From: Sphagnum magellanicum
Taxonomy: Eukaryota > Streptophyta > Sphagnopsida > Sphagnales > Sphagnaceae
Reading direction: 5' to 3'
DNA: 64,000 nt
Assembly (NCBI GenBank): GCA_021904315.1
Contig: CM038908.1
Span: forward strand, 23,394,501-23,458,500
Shown here piece by piece: positions 12,818-25,562 of this stretch; positions within the stretch are counted from its first letter, which is position 1; each line of letters begins with the position of its first letter. The notes below the pieces were generated by a model. That model saw only the letters and a program-made list of their open reading frames with translations, was not told the DNA's origin and made no database searches. A program made the position numbers and the translations under genes.

Positions 12818-13515
12818 GCGTTCAATGAGCAGCAGCAGCAGTAGGAGGCTGGGAGCAGGACTTGTTATGGTAATGGTGGTGCTCATGTTGGCACTGGTGC
12901 AGCTGCATTCTGTTGCAGCAGCAGAAGCAGCAGCAGTAGCTGGAAAGACTTATACTGTCGCCTGGAATTATCCTTTCCAGCAGAACTTCTACACTCACTG
13001 GAACCAAGGCACTTCTTATGTTGTGGGTGATCGCCTAAGTAAGTCTGTTGTTCTTCTTCTTCTGGCCTCCTCCTCCCTTCTCGTTATCCCTCCCGCTGAG
13101 TTCACCATGCAGGCAGCCAGAGCTTTCTTCACACAATGCAAGCAAGCAGAGCTGCTTTCTTCCCACATTTGCATTTGCATTGTGGGAAGAAAGCAGCTCT
13201 GCAGCAGCCATTCTGTGGCGGAAAGAGTTGTTGTATAAAAGTCTCTGTTGATGCTGATCATCTCCTGCAATGGGTGTTTTGTCTTTGTGTCTATCTTGGG
13301 GGTTTTGTGCAGGGTTCTTGTACAATAACAAGTTCCACAATGTGGTGAGAGTGAACGAGGAGGAGTTCCTTGCATGTAAAGCTTCTGCTGCTCCGCACAC
13401 TGACGGCGATACGGTCTTCCATCTCAATCATCCAGGGAGGCAGTTCTACATTTGCACCCACCTCGGACATTGTGCTGCCGGCATGAAGCTGGAAGTGACA
13501 GTGAATAAGGCCTGA
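12810..13515 (+). CDS. Plantacyanin (basic blue copper protein), two exons
   Basis: Small secreted type-1 copper protein of the phytocyanin family, thought to act in extracellular electron transfer, for example in reproductive or stress tissues. Exons 12810-13038 and 13313-13515 join in phase to 143 residues. Residues 1 to about 41 are a signal peptide with a hydrophobic core after a Ser-rich start. The domain begins near KTYTVAW. Copper ligands are His85 (FHNV), Cys124 (YIC), His129 (GHC) and Met134 (GMKL); Cys98 and Cys130 should form the usual disulfide. It ends right after the domain without a GPI tail, so it is a plantacyanin and not an uclacyanin or stellacyanin. The intron interrupts the GDxLxFxY segment. 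An in-frame ATG at 12744 exists, but TTACTTGCAG before 12801 looks like a 3' splice site, so 12810 is preferred. AATAAA at 13689-13694 is a likely polyadenylation signal. Confidence 0.9.
13127..13220 (+). repeat. Intronic foldback in the plantacyanin gene
   Basis: Within the only coding intron, 13146-13167 is a perfect 22-base reverse complement of 13181-13202, with a 13-nt loop. Weaker pairing extends outward (CACA, AATG and CTTTC blocks) to about 13127/13220. This looks like an intronic microRNA-type precursor or a short foldback element. The mature sequence is not one I recognise. Confidence 0.6.
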
Positions 13516-14400
13516 TGAACAAGCAGCAGCTCCAGTTCTTTCTCTACTCTGTCTTGTGGGTTTGGAAGAGAATCAATCATCGGCCCTAACTCTAGGATCC
13601 TCTCTTCTCTCTTCTCTTCTGATGTTGAGTTAGCAGTTCCCAGTGATCTTGGGTCTGCGATCTGCCTGCTTTCTGTTGGAACCGAAAGAATAAAAATTCG
13701 TTTTTGAGGAGCTCATTATGTATTTGGGGCACCTTCTTAGTTCCTTCTTCCTGTTGTGAATTTTGCTTATTGAACTTTGTTTTTTCTTCGATTGTATGGT
13801 GATGATGGTCAGTGGATGTAAATAGCTGAGAATGGGATGGATCTGAGTCCCCTTCCTCAGCTGCACACTGATCTGTTCACAAAACATTGTCATGGATTCT
13901 TCTTAGTTCATCAACAACACAAGAAGGTATGCAAAGATCAAGCGCTTTCTTTTTTCTTCGGCTTCTTCTTCAACATTTGGCAGAACTGGATTATTCTATT
14001 TTCTCTGCATCAAGACCAAAAGAAATCTGGTAAGCAAAATCAGAAAATCTTCTTCATACATACATACATACATACCAAGAGATTCTTCTTCCTCAGCCTA
14101 AAAATCTCATAATCATTGCCACCATCAGAGATTGGAGCTTGAAACTGCAAATCTGAATGTAGGAAGTAAAAATGCAGATGAGCAGCAATCAATCGACTGG
14201 GTACCCAGTTGAATTGAAAAGAGGATCATTGCAACCTGTGCTGCAGCTTTAGCCTTAAGCTCTAATGCTACTACTATGCGATTCGAATGTCAGATTGTCT
14301 TGATTTCTGCTTGAAGATATTCTTCCTGTCACGAGATTAGCTTCATAATCTCCAGATCTCTCTACTGCATTGTATGCAATTCACTGGCAACAAAAATGGG
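13516..14400. other. 3' flank of the plantacyanin gene
   Basis: The first part is probably 3' UTR, with AATAAA at 13689-13694. A TACA microsatellite lies near 14059-14076. Small ORFs here have no recognisable features. Confidence 0.5.
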
Positions 14401-15130
14401 AAAGTTGAGAAATTTGCATTGAGAAATGGGTCTTCAGTGGGTAAGGTTTTCTCATAGAAGAAGGAAGAGAGCTTTCGTGAAGAATTGCAGATTGGTTTTA
14501 GAGATCGGAGGTTTGGGTTTGCTTGTGAAGGTGGCATAATTTGAGTCCAAAGCCAAGCACAATTGACAATGAACTGGTGATTTTATGGCAAGTTATTTGA
14601 ACTTTTTTTATTTAAGAAAGTTTGAGAACCATGGTTGTATATCACTTTTGATTTTTTGAGAATCGTGTTTATGAATCCTAAGAACCTTCTTGATGGCCGT
14701 CGAAGGTCGATTCTTGTTCCTAATAAGCACCCAACACTAGTTCATAATCTATTTCTACCACATGAAAGTTCATGTGATGTCAAAGAACTCACTAGAACAA
14801 AAGTCAAGAATGTAAAGTGCAAGCAAATGAGGTTTTGGGAAAATGAAATGCCCATACTTGTGAGGTATCACATCTATTTTTATTTATTTAAAAAAAATAC
14901 ATCAATTTTTACACTCGGTAAAAACCCTAAGAGTCAAGGAGTTATGTGCTTTTGAACACCCCTCAACTTGACAAACATGAAATAGTAGCAACGAATTAAA
15001 TGCAGCATTGGGTTCGACATAATTATAATGCAATATAATACAATGCCCGATAGCAAAAAAAAATTCAGATTTTTTTAATATCAGTGCAATGATTAATGCT
15101 TTAAAAAATATTCTTACATTATTTTCAAAG
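14401..15130. other. Intergenic DNA, nothing recognised
   Basis: A 106-codon open frame at 14635-14955 (+) has no family I recognise, no obvious introns and no supporting context, so it is not called a gene. Confidence 0.45.
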
Positions 15131-15133
15131 GAA

Positions 15134-15195
15134 AAAAACTAATGCAATAGTTAAAATCCCCCTTATCGTTCAAAGGTCCTAAGTTCGAACCTTTT
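15134..15195 (+). mobile_element. tRNA-derived SINE-like head (candidate)
   Basis: GTTCGAACC at 15183-15191 fits the RNA polymerase III B box, preceded by CAAAGGTCCTAA. A degenerate A-box-like segment lies about 45 bases upstream. The same CAAAGGT-plus-B-box arrangement recurs on the minus strand near 17485 and 25504. No poly(A) tail or target duplication was demonstrated. Confidence 0.35.
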
Positions 15196-15295
15196 CTTGA
15201 ATTTTTTTTTCCATCTGTGAATAAAATTAATGAAAATAAATTGTCATTCAATAATTTTCTTAAGTTAATTGCATGAGAATTTTTTTAAAAAAGAG

Positions 15296-17370
15296 GACCA
15301 TGTTCCTAGGGGAATAATGGCTTAAGTTGTCCCAAAAAACAATCATGTTCTCGAAAGAAAAAAAGGTTTAAGTTGTTCCTTAGGGAACAACCATGTTCTT
15401 GAAATAGCAAGGTTTAAATTACCTTGAGGAGCAACCATGTTCTTAGGTGAATTTTTTTCTTGGGGACATGATTGTTCCTTGGGAAAAAAAAGGTTAAAGG
15501 TATTCATTAGGGCAACTTAAACTCCTTTTCCTTAGGGCCACGATTATCCCCCAAGGAAAAAAAGTTTTAAATTGCTCTTTGGGCCAACTTAAATTCCTTT
15601 TCTTCAAGAACATTGATCGTTCCTCAAGGAAAAAAAACAACTTCATGGAGGAACAATTAAATTTCCTCAAGGGAACATATGTTCTGAATTTTTTTGCAAT
15701 GATAATCATCTCAGGTTTGTTTTTATATAAGCTTGTGACCTATCATTGGAAAGGTCTCAAAGAGAACTACAACTACATAGTTGAAGGCATTTCAATCAAA
15801 ATTCATATGCAAAAGTTACAATCAAATAAAGTTTTGAACACATTTGTTCCCCAAGGAACATGGTTACTCCCCCGAACACATGGTTGGGCCCAAGGAGAAA
15901 ACAAGCATAAGTTGCCCCAGGGAGCAACAATGTTCCTCTCCTCGAAGAGCAAATGTGTTTGAAACTTTGTGTGTTCATAATTTTTGAATATGACTCCTAA
16001 TTCAAGTGTTTTCATTTACAAAGTTGTAGTTCTTTTCAAGACCTTTTCCAATGATAGGTCGCAAGCCTATATAAAAAGGAACTTGAAATGATTATGATTG
16101 CAAAAATATTTGAAACATATGTTTCCCCAGGGAACTTGGGCTTTTCCTCAAGGAAAATGCATTGTTCCTTGAGGGAGTTACTTTTTTCCTCGATGAATAA
16201 TCATGTCTCTTAAGAAAAGGAGTTTAAGTTGCTTCAAGGATCAATTTAAATTTTTTTTCCTTGAGAACAATCATGTTCCCAAGGAAAAAGAACTTAAATT
16301 GCCCCATGGAACAACCATGTGCCCTAGGGAACAAGGCTTTACGTTGCTTGGGGAAATAACCATTCCCCGGAAAACAAATGTGTTTGAAACTTTGTTTGAT
16401 CGTAACTTTTGGATATGAATTTTAATTAAAGTGCTTGTAACTACAAAGTTATAACTCTCTTCAAAACCTTTCCAGTGATAGGACGCAAGCCTATGTCATG
16501 AACATGAAAACAACTAAAATTATAAGATTTTATACCCAAAAGTAAAATAAAGGCAAGCCTATTTCGAAATTCAAATCATGAAACAAAATAAACAAAAACA
16601 CAATACATGCAAAACAAAAATCCAATGAAATTTTATTACAAAAAATAAATAGAATGTAGGTTATGATAAAAAAAAATGTACTTAAGATTAATGTTGAATA
16701 TGCTAAAAGTAATAAAAATATATATTTTGATTTATACCCATTGGGCACCTAGTTTAAAAAAGATTTTCAAAAAACTTCCAATTTACATGTGACCCATGTG
16801 CACCCATGTGTGAACGATGAATGAATTAAAACTCAATTGAAAGTGAACTTAAATTTAATTAACAATGAATTGAAATTTAACTAAAAATGAACTATGAATT
16901 AATTAGAATGAACTAAAGGTTAATTGGAAGTGAATTATGAGTTAATTTGAAATGAATTAGGACTTAACTAAAAGTGAACTATGAATTAATTAGAAGTGAA
17001 CTATAACTGAAATTAAACTTAACTAGAAGCTAATTAAGAATGAACCGAAACTAAACTAAAAGTTATGTACAAGTTCATTACAAATTATGGATGAACATTC
17101 AAATGAATGTTCACCCCATGGCATTGGCATCCATGACAACCTATATAAAAACAGACATGAAATGGTTGTGATTGTGAAAAAATGTGGAACATTTTTCTTC
17201 AAGAAGCTTAGGCCTTTTCCCAAGGAAAATACATTGTTCCCTAAAGAAGATGTGTTTTTCCTTAGGGAATTTGGGCCTTTCCTCAAGGAAAATTCATTGC
17301 TCCTAAAGGAAGTTATTTTTTCCCCCAAGGAACATTTCTTACTCTATGGAGAACTTGCTTGGGACTAACA
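15296..17370. repeat. Dispersed repeat array rich in TTCC...GGAA motifs
   Basis: A conserved block of about 140 bases (CAAATGTGTTTGAAACTTTG ... AGCCTAT) occurs at about 15953-16075 and again at about 16376-16495, a period near 425. An inverted relative lies at about 15720-15855. The segment after it (ATGAAATGATTATGATTG-like, then CCTCAAGGAAAATGCATTGTTCC) recurs near 17155-17245. Between them lie dozens of short AAGGAA/TTCCTT units in both orientations. The included ORFs are by-products of the repeat. A nested or decayed LTR element is the likely origin. Confidence 0.65.
16815..17055. repeat. Degenerate minisatellite (GTGAACT...GAATTAATT)
   Basis: Units like AAGTGAACTATGAATTAATT recur every 25-30 bases with frequent substitutions, across roughly eight copies. 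There is no coding potential. Confidence 0.65.
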
Positions 17371-17483
17371 TTTAATCTTTTTTTCCATTGGGGAAATTAC
17401 TTCCTAAAGGCAACTACCTATTTAAAACTATTTAAATGTTATATGGATTTTTTCATCCATTTCGTTTATTGACAAAAAAATTT

Positions 17484-17545
17484 GGGAAATGATTGAATCT
17501 TGAACCTTTGGGTTGAAAGGAAGATTCTAACCACTTCATCACATG
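17484..17545 (-). mobile_element. tRNA-derived SINE-like head (candidate)
   Basis: On the minus strand, TGATGAAGTGGTTAG resembles a pol III A box, and AAAGGTTCAAGATTC, about 35 bases further on, a B box. Both differ from consensus at about one position. It shares GTGATG and CAAAGGT with the copy near 25504. It is weaker evidence than the 25.5-kb copy. Confidence 0.3.
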
Positions 17546-18233
17546 TTTTTTCTTTGAAACTATTTTGTAAGAAAGATATTTACAACATCTATCATTGTGT
17601 AGGTATAGTAAAAAAAATCCATTTTTTTTTTTCATGTTGGGCATTATACTGCAAATGTGTTGAACCTAGTGCTCCATTTAATTCATTATTACTATTTAGT
17701 GTTTGCCCCTTCAACTATGCCTCAAGCAAGCAATTACTTCCATAACTTTTCATGACAACATCAAAACTTGGCAAGAAGTCCAATTGTGAATTCCATCCAT
17801 GGAGCTCACATAATGAGCCATATTAATTTTTATTTGCATACTTAGAAGATGTCCACCACCAACATTATAATGTTTTCTAAAGAATAATGTGGATAAAATT
17901 TGTTTGTTTCTTAAAGTTTATTTCCATCAATGTTATGACCATAACAACCTAATGCATTGTGACATATGGCCTTGTAAAAATAATAGATTTCTAGTGTAGA
18001 AGTGCAAGTATGTTTAAAATATGTAAATCACCATGTTAAAACTCTAGGAACATGTGTTTTAATAAAATAGAAAAATGTCACTATACAATGAGTCACAACT
18101 CTCACAACCTATAGAATTTGTCGATGGTCAAGCATTAAAGTTGTGTGATGACTATGATCACAAGTAGTTGAAAAAACATAATGAAAAGTTGTGATCATAA
18201 AATCTCTTATCACAATAGCCTAGGTAATGGAAA
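17546..18233. other. Intergenic DNA, nothing recognised
   Basis: AT-rich spacer between the repeat array and the first LTR-like element. The short ORFs lack features. Confidence 0.45.
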
Positions 18234-19159
18234 TGTCGCAACCTTAACCTTGGGTTCACGACCAAAGCAAGGGCTTGCAAGAGGGCAAGATAAGAGGGAG
18301 ACCCGGGAGGCACATCTTATACTCCTGGGAGTGTAGGAGAGTGTGAGAGAATGAACTCTCACACTCCCAAGGCAACTCCTGCTTGGGGAGTTGGAGTCCT
18401 GAAGGACTCCCAAATCTTTAGGGAGCGATTGTAGGGGTCAAAACCCATCAATTTTAAGAGTTTTTTATAACATTGGAAATTTATTGAAACTTAGATTTTA
18501 AAATGGGTTTGCATCACCCATTTGGACATCTGAAACACAAGTTATGGCCAAAAGAAAGGCTAGGAGTCAAATTGGCAATTTGACTCCCAACCACTAAAAG
18601 TCAAGAATCGACCCGATTTCTTTAGGTGCAGGTGGCGTGCAACATACCATTGGAAAGCTCTCGATGAAGCCTACAACTTTGTTGTAAACCTCATCACGAT
18701 CAGAGGTTTGCACAAAAACTTATGGGGCTCCAAAGTCATAGGAGTCCCAACTTTGGCAATTTCGGGACTCCCACTTGGGAGTCCTGGGACAAAAAGCCAT
18801 TTGGATGTGGGCCTCGTGGAGAGGCATAGAGTATACTATAAGGGGGAAGGTGGTGGTTTCCCCCAAGTCTGGGCCGTGGTGAGTCTTGTGAGTCCGAGTT
18901 TGCGCGTGGCTCGTCCTAGCACCAAAAGTGTTTCAACTATGCACTAACCAACTTGTTGTTTGGATTGTGTAGATTCAAATGAGTGATTAAATGTTTATCA
19001 TTCTTCCTAGTCCCATCCTGGAGTTCTAGCACGCCCTTTTACCCCCCCCCCCCCCCTAAAAGTGCTATGAGCCAGGGAGCATGCCTCGACAGCTTGATTT
19101 TCCGTTGTCTTCAATATGGACTCACATTTGAGTCCAGTAAGGAGCCTGGGGGTGCGTCA
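18234..19159 (+). mobile_element. Solo-LTR-like element, copy 1
   Basis: The element starts TGTCGCAAC and ends GTGCGTCA, so it has the TG...CA ends of an LTR. It is flanked by GGAAA and AGAAA, a 4-of-5 match to a target duplication. It contains a stem-loop (GTGTGAGAG / CTCTCACAC near 18337-18370), the text CTATAAGGGGGAAGGTGG, and a run of 15 C at 19042-19056. Two further copies share the same landmarks. No primer-binding site, gag or pol follows, so it is a solo LTR or a short non-autonomous relative. Confidence 0.7.
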
Positions 19160-19373
19160 AGAAAGATGCCCTTAAAATAACATGAACGTGAGTTCCTATA
19201 TGTAAATATGCATGTGATATAAATCTCTCCAAAATTATCAATTAAAAAATATAATTTTTTTGAATGGTTTGTGATAATGACAATTAATTGATTTTCATTA
19301 TAACTTATTGACATTATACATTGTTTGAGAATTCATGTTTATGGGGGCATGAGGTGTAGCCTATTATAAGAAA

Positions 19374-20196
19374 TGACGCGCTCCCAAGTCCTAAGTTAGC
19401 CCCAAGTTGGGGTTAAGTCACTCAAATTGCGGAATTTCTAGGACTCGGGGCACGCTCCCAACTTCTAGCACTAAAGGGGGGTGAGAGGGGCATACTGAAA
19501 GCTCCAGGATAGACTAGGAAGAGGGACAAGCTTACTCAATTATATGATCTTGCATCCAAATCCAACTAACAAATTGGTTAGCACTCATCCTGCACCTTTT
19601 TGGTGTTGGGACAAGCCATGGGCTACCTTGGACTCACTTGACTCACCACGGCCCGGACTCGGGGGAGGCCACCACCTTCCCCCATATAGTATTCTCTACA
19701 GCTCTCCCCCGCACTTGCATCCAAATGGCTGTTTTTCCCGGGACTCCCAAAGTGGAGTCCTGAAATTGTCCCGATTTGAATTCCCGAGACTTTGGGTGCT
19801 CATAACTTCTCACCCCAAACTCAGATCGGGACGAGGTCTAAATCAAAGTTGTAGCTCTCCTCGAAAGCTTTTCAACGATATGTCGCACTTCACCTACACG
19901 CATCGAAATTGAGTCGATTCCTGACTTTTAATGGTCGGGAGTCAAACTACCAGTTTGACTCCTGACCCTTCTTTCGACCATAACTTGTGTTACATATGTC
20001 CAAATGGTTCATGCGAGGCCATTTTGGACATCTACACTTCAAGAACTTTTCAACGGTATAAAGAAAGCCTTAATGCGAGGTGTTTTGACCCCTGCGACCA
20101 CGCTCTGAGTTTTTGGGAGTCCTGAAGGACTCCCAAGCCCCATTTTCGGGAGTGTGAGTGGCGACCTCACAACTCCTTCAAAGTGGGGTTGCGACA
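19374..20196 (-). mobile_element. Solo-LTR-like element, copy 2 (inverted)
   Basis: This is the reverse-complement relative of copies 1 and 3: on the minus strand it begins TGTCGCAACCCCACTTTG at 20196 and ends GCGTCA at 19374. It carries the shared segments GGGGGAGGCCACCACC and AGCTTTTCAACGATATGTCGC. The flanks AGAAA and ATAAT do not match, so the insertion has been rearranged or its target duplication lost. ORFs inside it are repeat-derived. Confidence 0.7.
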
Positions 20197-23100
20197 ATAA
20201 TAACTTTTACATAATTTTTTAGATGTGGTATACATTGGTAGAAAATTTATTACATGTGGGGTGATTGTTATACTAATAATGCAACTTAACTCAGCTACCA
20301 ACAAGATGTAAGTAAACTTGAGGTGGATAAACAAGCATAGTAAAGAAGTCAAATAATAGGCAACTTGATTGTCATTATTTGATTTAAAATTAAATGAAAA
20401 ATCTTATATTTAAACTTATTGGATAAAGAAAATGATCATGATTAGATTAAAGGAAGACATTATGAACCTTTTGGCATTCGAAGCTCTATTTCACACATGC
20501 AAAGTGTCATCAAATTATTTGTGTAAACAAACACAAATTTGCACAATTAATACAAGGAAATTATCTCTTACATGTTGATAGCAAATAATGAGTTTTTTTG
20601 TTTATGCCACCTTTGAATCAACAATAGTTCATGTGGAAGTCAAATGGGGAAAATCCATATGTTCAAAGGTGATTAACAATGACAATACTTGCCCAAGGTG
20701 AAGGCCTTGTCTTGAAAGTACAAAAATGATAATGTCAACTCAATGATATAAAAACTAAAGTGTGAATGAAAGAAGTGCATTCATTTATTCATGAATTGCA
20801 TTAAAATTGAAATGCATCAAACATCATGTCATGTATCTTATAATGTTCATACCCAAGTTGTGCAACACATAAGGTGAATATTCATAGATGGGTTTATTAC
20901 AAGCACAATGAAAAAGGTCAACTATTAAGGGATGGAGTAGCCTCACTCTCTATTAAAAGGTAATGGAAATTTTTGAAAATAACAAATGGAAGATGGCTTG
21001 AAGATTGTTGCATTATTAACTTCGTTCTAACACAACCTAAACAACCCAAACTTTGAATACTAACATTTTTAACCATTTGATACACTCTTGAGCTTGTCAA
21101 GTCTTTTTAATGTTAAGATGTTTCATCATAGTAATTATATAAATATTGATAACTTGGGATGCATTCCTTGACTTTTCACAATTGGGACAATGGTGTGAAA
21201 ACTTTGGAATAATTATGATGAAGCAACAAGCCTCACATACATTGTTCCATCACCTCAATTGCACAAATAATAATGGTTAATGTAGTTTTGATTTAAAACC
21301 AAGTCATGGACTTATCATGGGTTCACATGGATTTAATGATAACACAAACTCCTATGTGAAGCATTATTTTCCTTATAAAATATTATACATGCCTTAGTGA
21401 GGATTACATTCAAAATGATAGACTCTCAAAATTCTTTCCAAAAATTGAAATATATTGACGTTTTGCAAATTTGGGGGCTCATAGCTATCAAGAAATGAAT
21501 TTGGTTTCAATGTTTGAAGCTTTATATTACAACCCATGTTAATATTTTTCTAATAACATTTCAAATTAAAGTGTAGTGATTATAACATGGATCACAACAA
21601 ATGTAACCAATGTTTTTTTTTTAGTGTGAAAAATATATTAACATTGCAAACATGTAATGTGTTTACAATACAATGTGTATTATATAGCATGGGAACATGT
21701 GGAACAATTTGGAATGAATATAATGAATACATAATGCTCAAGAACATTTGTAAAACATTATAACCAATGTTTTTCTTGTTTCTCAATTTTAAAACGACTT
21801 GCAATGCCTCCAAAATGGCATTTATTCATGAACAATAATTATAAATATATTTACATAATGGTATATAATGTGACATTTTTATTTTTCATGAATATTTTCA
21901 TCATTGAAAATATCATGAATTTTTTTTTAAGTGTAACATGGTGGCACACTCCCAAGGTTCATCGTGGGGAGTTAGGGGTCATGTTCAATTTTTCAATAAT
22001 GGAATTTGAATAAGGTCACATCCTCTATCTTCTTGTGATCAAAATGAAAAGGAGTGAGAATTTGAGATGATGTTGAAAACACAACAATGATATAGTTTGA
22101 AGAAGATTCAGGAAGTTGACAATGAACAATAATTAGACAACTTTATTATTTGAAGACATGATGCAAGTGTGGCATGAAATGGGCTAATAGTACAAAAGTC
22201 ACTTGTGTTGGCAAAATTGAGGTGCAATGTGCCCTCCACACCTCTTCTTATAATATAATTAAATTTTTCTAGAAGATTGTCAACCTTGTAAAAAGTTATG
22301 CCATTTAAACATTTTATAATATTTTATTAATTAATATTTTAAAAACATTGTTAACCATGTTTTCTAGAACCTTCTACCAATTATTATTTTTTAAAATTTA
22401 ACTATATTTTCTAAAAGAAATTTAACCTATTGAAACATATATATTTGGAAAATTCTAAAAATTTCCAAACATATATTTCATGGATATTTTGGAAACTTTG
22501 AAAAAATTCAAAGCTTATTTCTCAAAAATATTTTTGAAAATTTTAGAAACTTCCTAAATATAATTTATTGTTAATAAGAAATTATTACAATGAGTTAACA
22601 GACTTCATGGAAAACTTTGTAAGAACTAAATTGCACAAAAATATAAGAAAATGACATTAAATGTAAATTAAACCAAATTTGGGTCATGGATTCATCACAT
22701 GTTCACCACATATTTCACCATGGCTTGGATTACACTTTGGGAGGATATTTTTTCTACTATCTTTTGTAGCTCCCTATGGAACCTACATCGTAATTGTACA
22801 TTCCTAAAATTTTCAAAAGCAAAAATATCACAATTTTTTATTCTAAAAAATTTGCAAATTCATATTTCTGAAAAATGTGTTTGATTAAGATGATATAATG
22901 GTCTATATTATATATGTTGAAAAAAATTTAAATTTTGTATAAGATCCTCGATCATTTACATCATCTAATTTCAAATTTTGCATTTTATTAAATGAACAAA
23001 ATCCAAGTTCTCCATTTCCATTCATGTTGTTCAAATGATAATAACTTTTAGCTGTTAACATTTTTTTGCAATGTGAATTCACCACCCTACAAATCGCATT

Positions 23101-24234
23101 AAAACCTTTTCAAAAGTTTAATGATTATGGGGAATTTGGTTAATGGTAACCATTCCAAGATGTAACCACTATTTAATTTCCATTGTGATAAGTGGTTATT
23201 CAAGTTGATGTTGAAATTTTGGATCAATTTGTATAACAATATTCCTAATGTATAATGAAAATAATTGACAACATTTGAAATGAATATGGAGTTACCAAAA
23301 CATTTTTTCACACAATGTAACCAATGTTTTTCATTGCTTTAAACACTTTCAAAAAAACTTCAAATGATTTGAAAATGGCATTTTTATAAGAAATGTTTTA
23401 TGTACACCTTTATATTGTAGCATAATGCAACATCTCTTTGGGTCATGAGAATTTAGAAATTTAAAAAATTGATGTGTAGATCAAAATTTAAACATATTTT
23501 TAAAATTATTTTGTTTTAAAGGACTTATAAGTCTTTAGGGCAAGTGACTCCCATTAGCCAAATTAGACCTTATGTCATTATAAGATGTTTTGATTACCTA
23601 AATGGCAACTTGATTGCTTAAAATTATCAATGAGTCCAAATTCTCAAAGTGGGAATTCACCCAATAGTTTTTGAATGTTTCTTCTTTACTCCCACACACA
23701 TCCAACCACACATTTCCGACCTTGTATGGAAGTTTGTTGCACATTCTCAAGTTCATGTAATGTTTCATATTCACTTTTTACTTGACTCAAAAGGAAATGT
23801 TTAACTTGTTTTCATTTTAATAATGGCATTTCTCTTGTTGATCATGAAAGTTGATTATGCACCCAAGTTAAGGTCATGATCAAGGTTTTTTTTTCAAATT
23901 CCTTGAGTAGGTCCACTAACAAAGACCCCTAACATTAATTAACATTAAATGATGATTGTCCTAGGTGAACTATAAACTTTTTCAAAATCACACTTTGTGT
24001 TCATGAATGCAATATACAAATGTCATGAGTTTTGATAACTTTCCTTCAAAATATGGGGAATTTTGCAAAAACTTTCCCGGAAAACCCTTTGTAGCATTCA
24101 AATGTAATTTTTTTGTCGTCGTAGTTCAAAAATTCACCCCAAAAAAACCATTAGTTGTGATATTCATTATAAAACATAAATGACATTTAAAAAAGCCTCC
24201 AAACGACTTCATTTGACATTTTACAATGTATCTT
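20197..24234. other. AT-rich intergenic DNA
   Basis: No gene features. All ORFs are under about 75 codons and unrelated to known families. Two short segments around 21570-21790 and 23220-23400 share phrases (TGTAACCAATGTTTTTC, GGAATGAATATAATG) and may be old repeat copies. Confidence 0.5.
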
Positions 24235-24550
24235 CACTACTAGGAAATGCATCCTAGTTCATTTTAAGTTTCACTAGATTTTTGAGTGAATTTGTACATT
24301 TTCACCTAGTGAAATTGTTTAACCCCTTAATGAATAGGGACCAGTTGCTACGAACAATGACTTGTTTCAGTAGTACCTAGTGAAACAAGGTTATTCTCAA
24401 GTGAAATACAAATTTACCAAACCATTCATTTGTTAGTTAATTAACTAATCAATATGGAAATTAATTAAATTTTAATTATTTAATATAAAATATTATTGAT
24501 AATTTCATGATTTTTAAAACCTATATTTATTAACACGTGTCATTACCTAG

Positions 24551-25370
24551 TGTCGCAACCCCACTTTGGGGCTAAGTGTGAGAATGCAACTCACACTCCC
24601 AAAGATGGGAAAATGGAATCCTCCGGGACTCCCGAAAACTCAGAAGACGATTTGAGGGGTCAAATCTCCTCACCTTGGCACGTTTTTTATATCAATGGAA
24701 AGCTCTTGAAGCTTAGATGTCCAAAATGACCTTGCATTGCCCATTTGGACATCTGCAGCCCAAGTTATGGGTAAAAGAAGGGCTGGAAGTCAAACTACTA
24801 GTTTGACTCCCGACCACTAAAAGTCGGGAATCGACCTCTTCCCGACGTCGCCTCAAGGAGTGTGACACAACGTTGGAAAGCTCTTGACGAGAGATACAAC
24901 TTTGGTTGAAAGCTCGTCTCGATCCAAGTTTGGGGCGAGGAGCTATGACCATCCAAAGTCCCGGGACTCCAACCCGGGACAGTTTCGGGACTCCAACTTG
25001 GGAGTCCCGAGAAAAAGAGCCATTCGGATGTAGCCTCCGCGGTGAGACACAGAGAATACTATATGGGGGAAGGTGGTGGTTTCCCCCGAGTCCAGGCTGT
25101 GGTGAGTCTTGTGTGTAAAAGTGCCCGTGGCTTGTCCCAACACCCAAGGGTGTTCCCGAATGTGAACTAATCATTTTGTGGTTGGTTTTGGATGCAGATT
25201 CGTGCTTGATCTTCTAGTCCATCTTCCTAGTCTAATCCCGGGACTTCTAGCACGCCCCTTTACCCCTCTTTAGTGTTGGAAGTTGGGAGTGCCCCTCAAG
25301 TCCTAACTTTCCGCAACTCAACATAGTTGGACCCTCGAGTGGGTTCAACAAGGGACTTGGGAGTGCGTCA
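24551..25370 (+). mobile_element. Solo-LTR-like element, copy 3
   Basis: It begins TGTCGCAACCCCACTTTGG and ends GGAGTGCGTCA. The flanks are CCTAG and TCTAG, a near-perfect 5-bp target duplication. It is the clearest of the copies: 820 bp, TG...CA ends, internal ATACTATATGGGGG near 25055. A 153-codon minus-strand frame (24713-25174) reads through it without domain similarity and is treated as repeat-derived. No retroviral-type genes are adjacent. Confidence 0.75.
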
Positions 25371-25497
25371 TCTAGGCTAGGTTAAAAAACTAGCCTAGGT
25401 AGGTAGGGGGCCATGTAATCAACCTAGGCACCTAGCCTAGGAATTCGATAACAAAATATTCAATCAACATTCCATTGTTGACCACACACAACACCAC

Positions 25498-25562
25498 CCA
25501 TGAGGTTTGATCTTTTGACCTTTGGTATGGAGGCGAACACCCTTACCATCAAGCCATCACAT
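25498..25562 (-). mobile_element. tRNA-derived SINE-like head (best copy)
   Basis: Reading the minus strand: GTGATGGCTTGATGGTAAGG carries an A-box-like TGGCTTGATGG (one mismatch), and GATCAAACC, about 45 bases on, fits the B-box consensus exactly. The whole looks like a tRNA-related promoter head. No functional tRNA fold could be made, so it is a SINE head or a tRNA pseudogene. Confidence 0.45.

Noticed and set aside
14635..14955. 106-codon frame as a protein gene
   Set aside because: No recognisable motif, promoter or intron context, and codon use is like the AT-rich spacer.
24713..25174. 153-codon minus-strand frame
   Set aside because: It lies wholly inside LTR-like copy 3 and resembles the frame in copy 2. 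It has no domain and is a by-product of the repeat.
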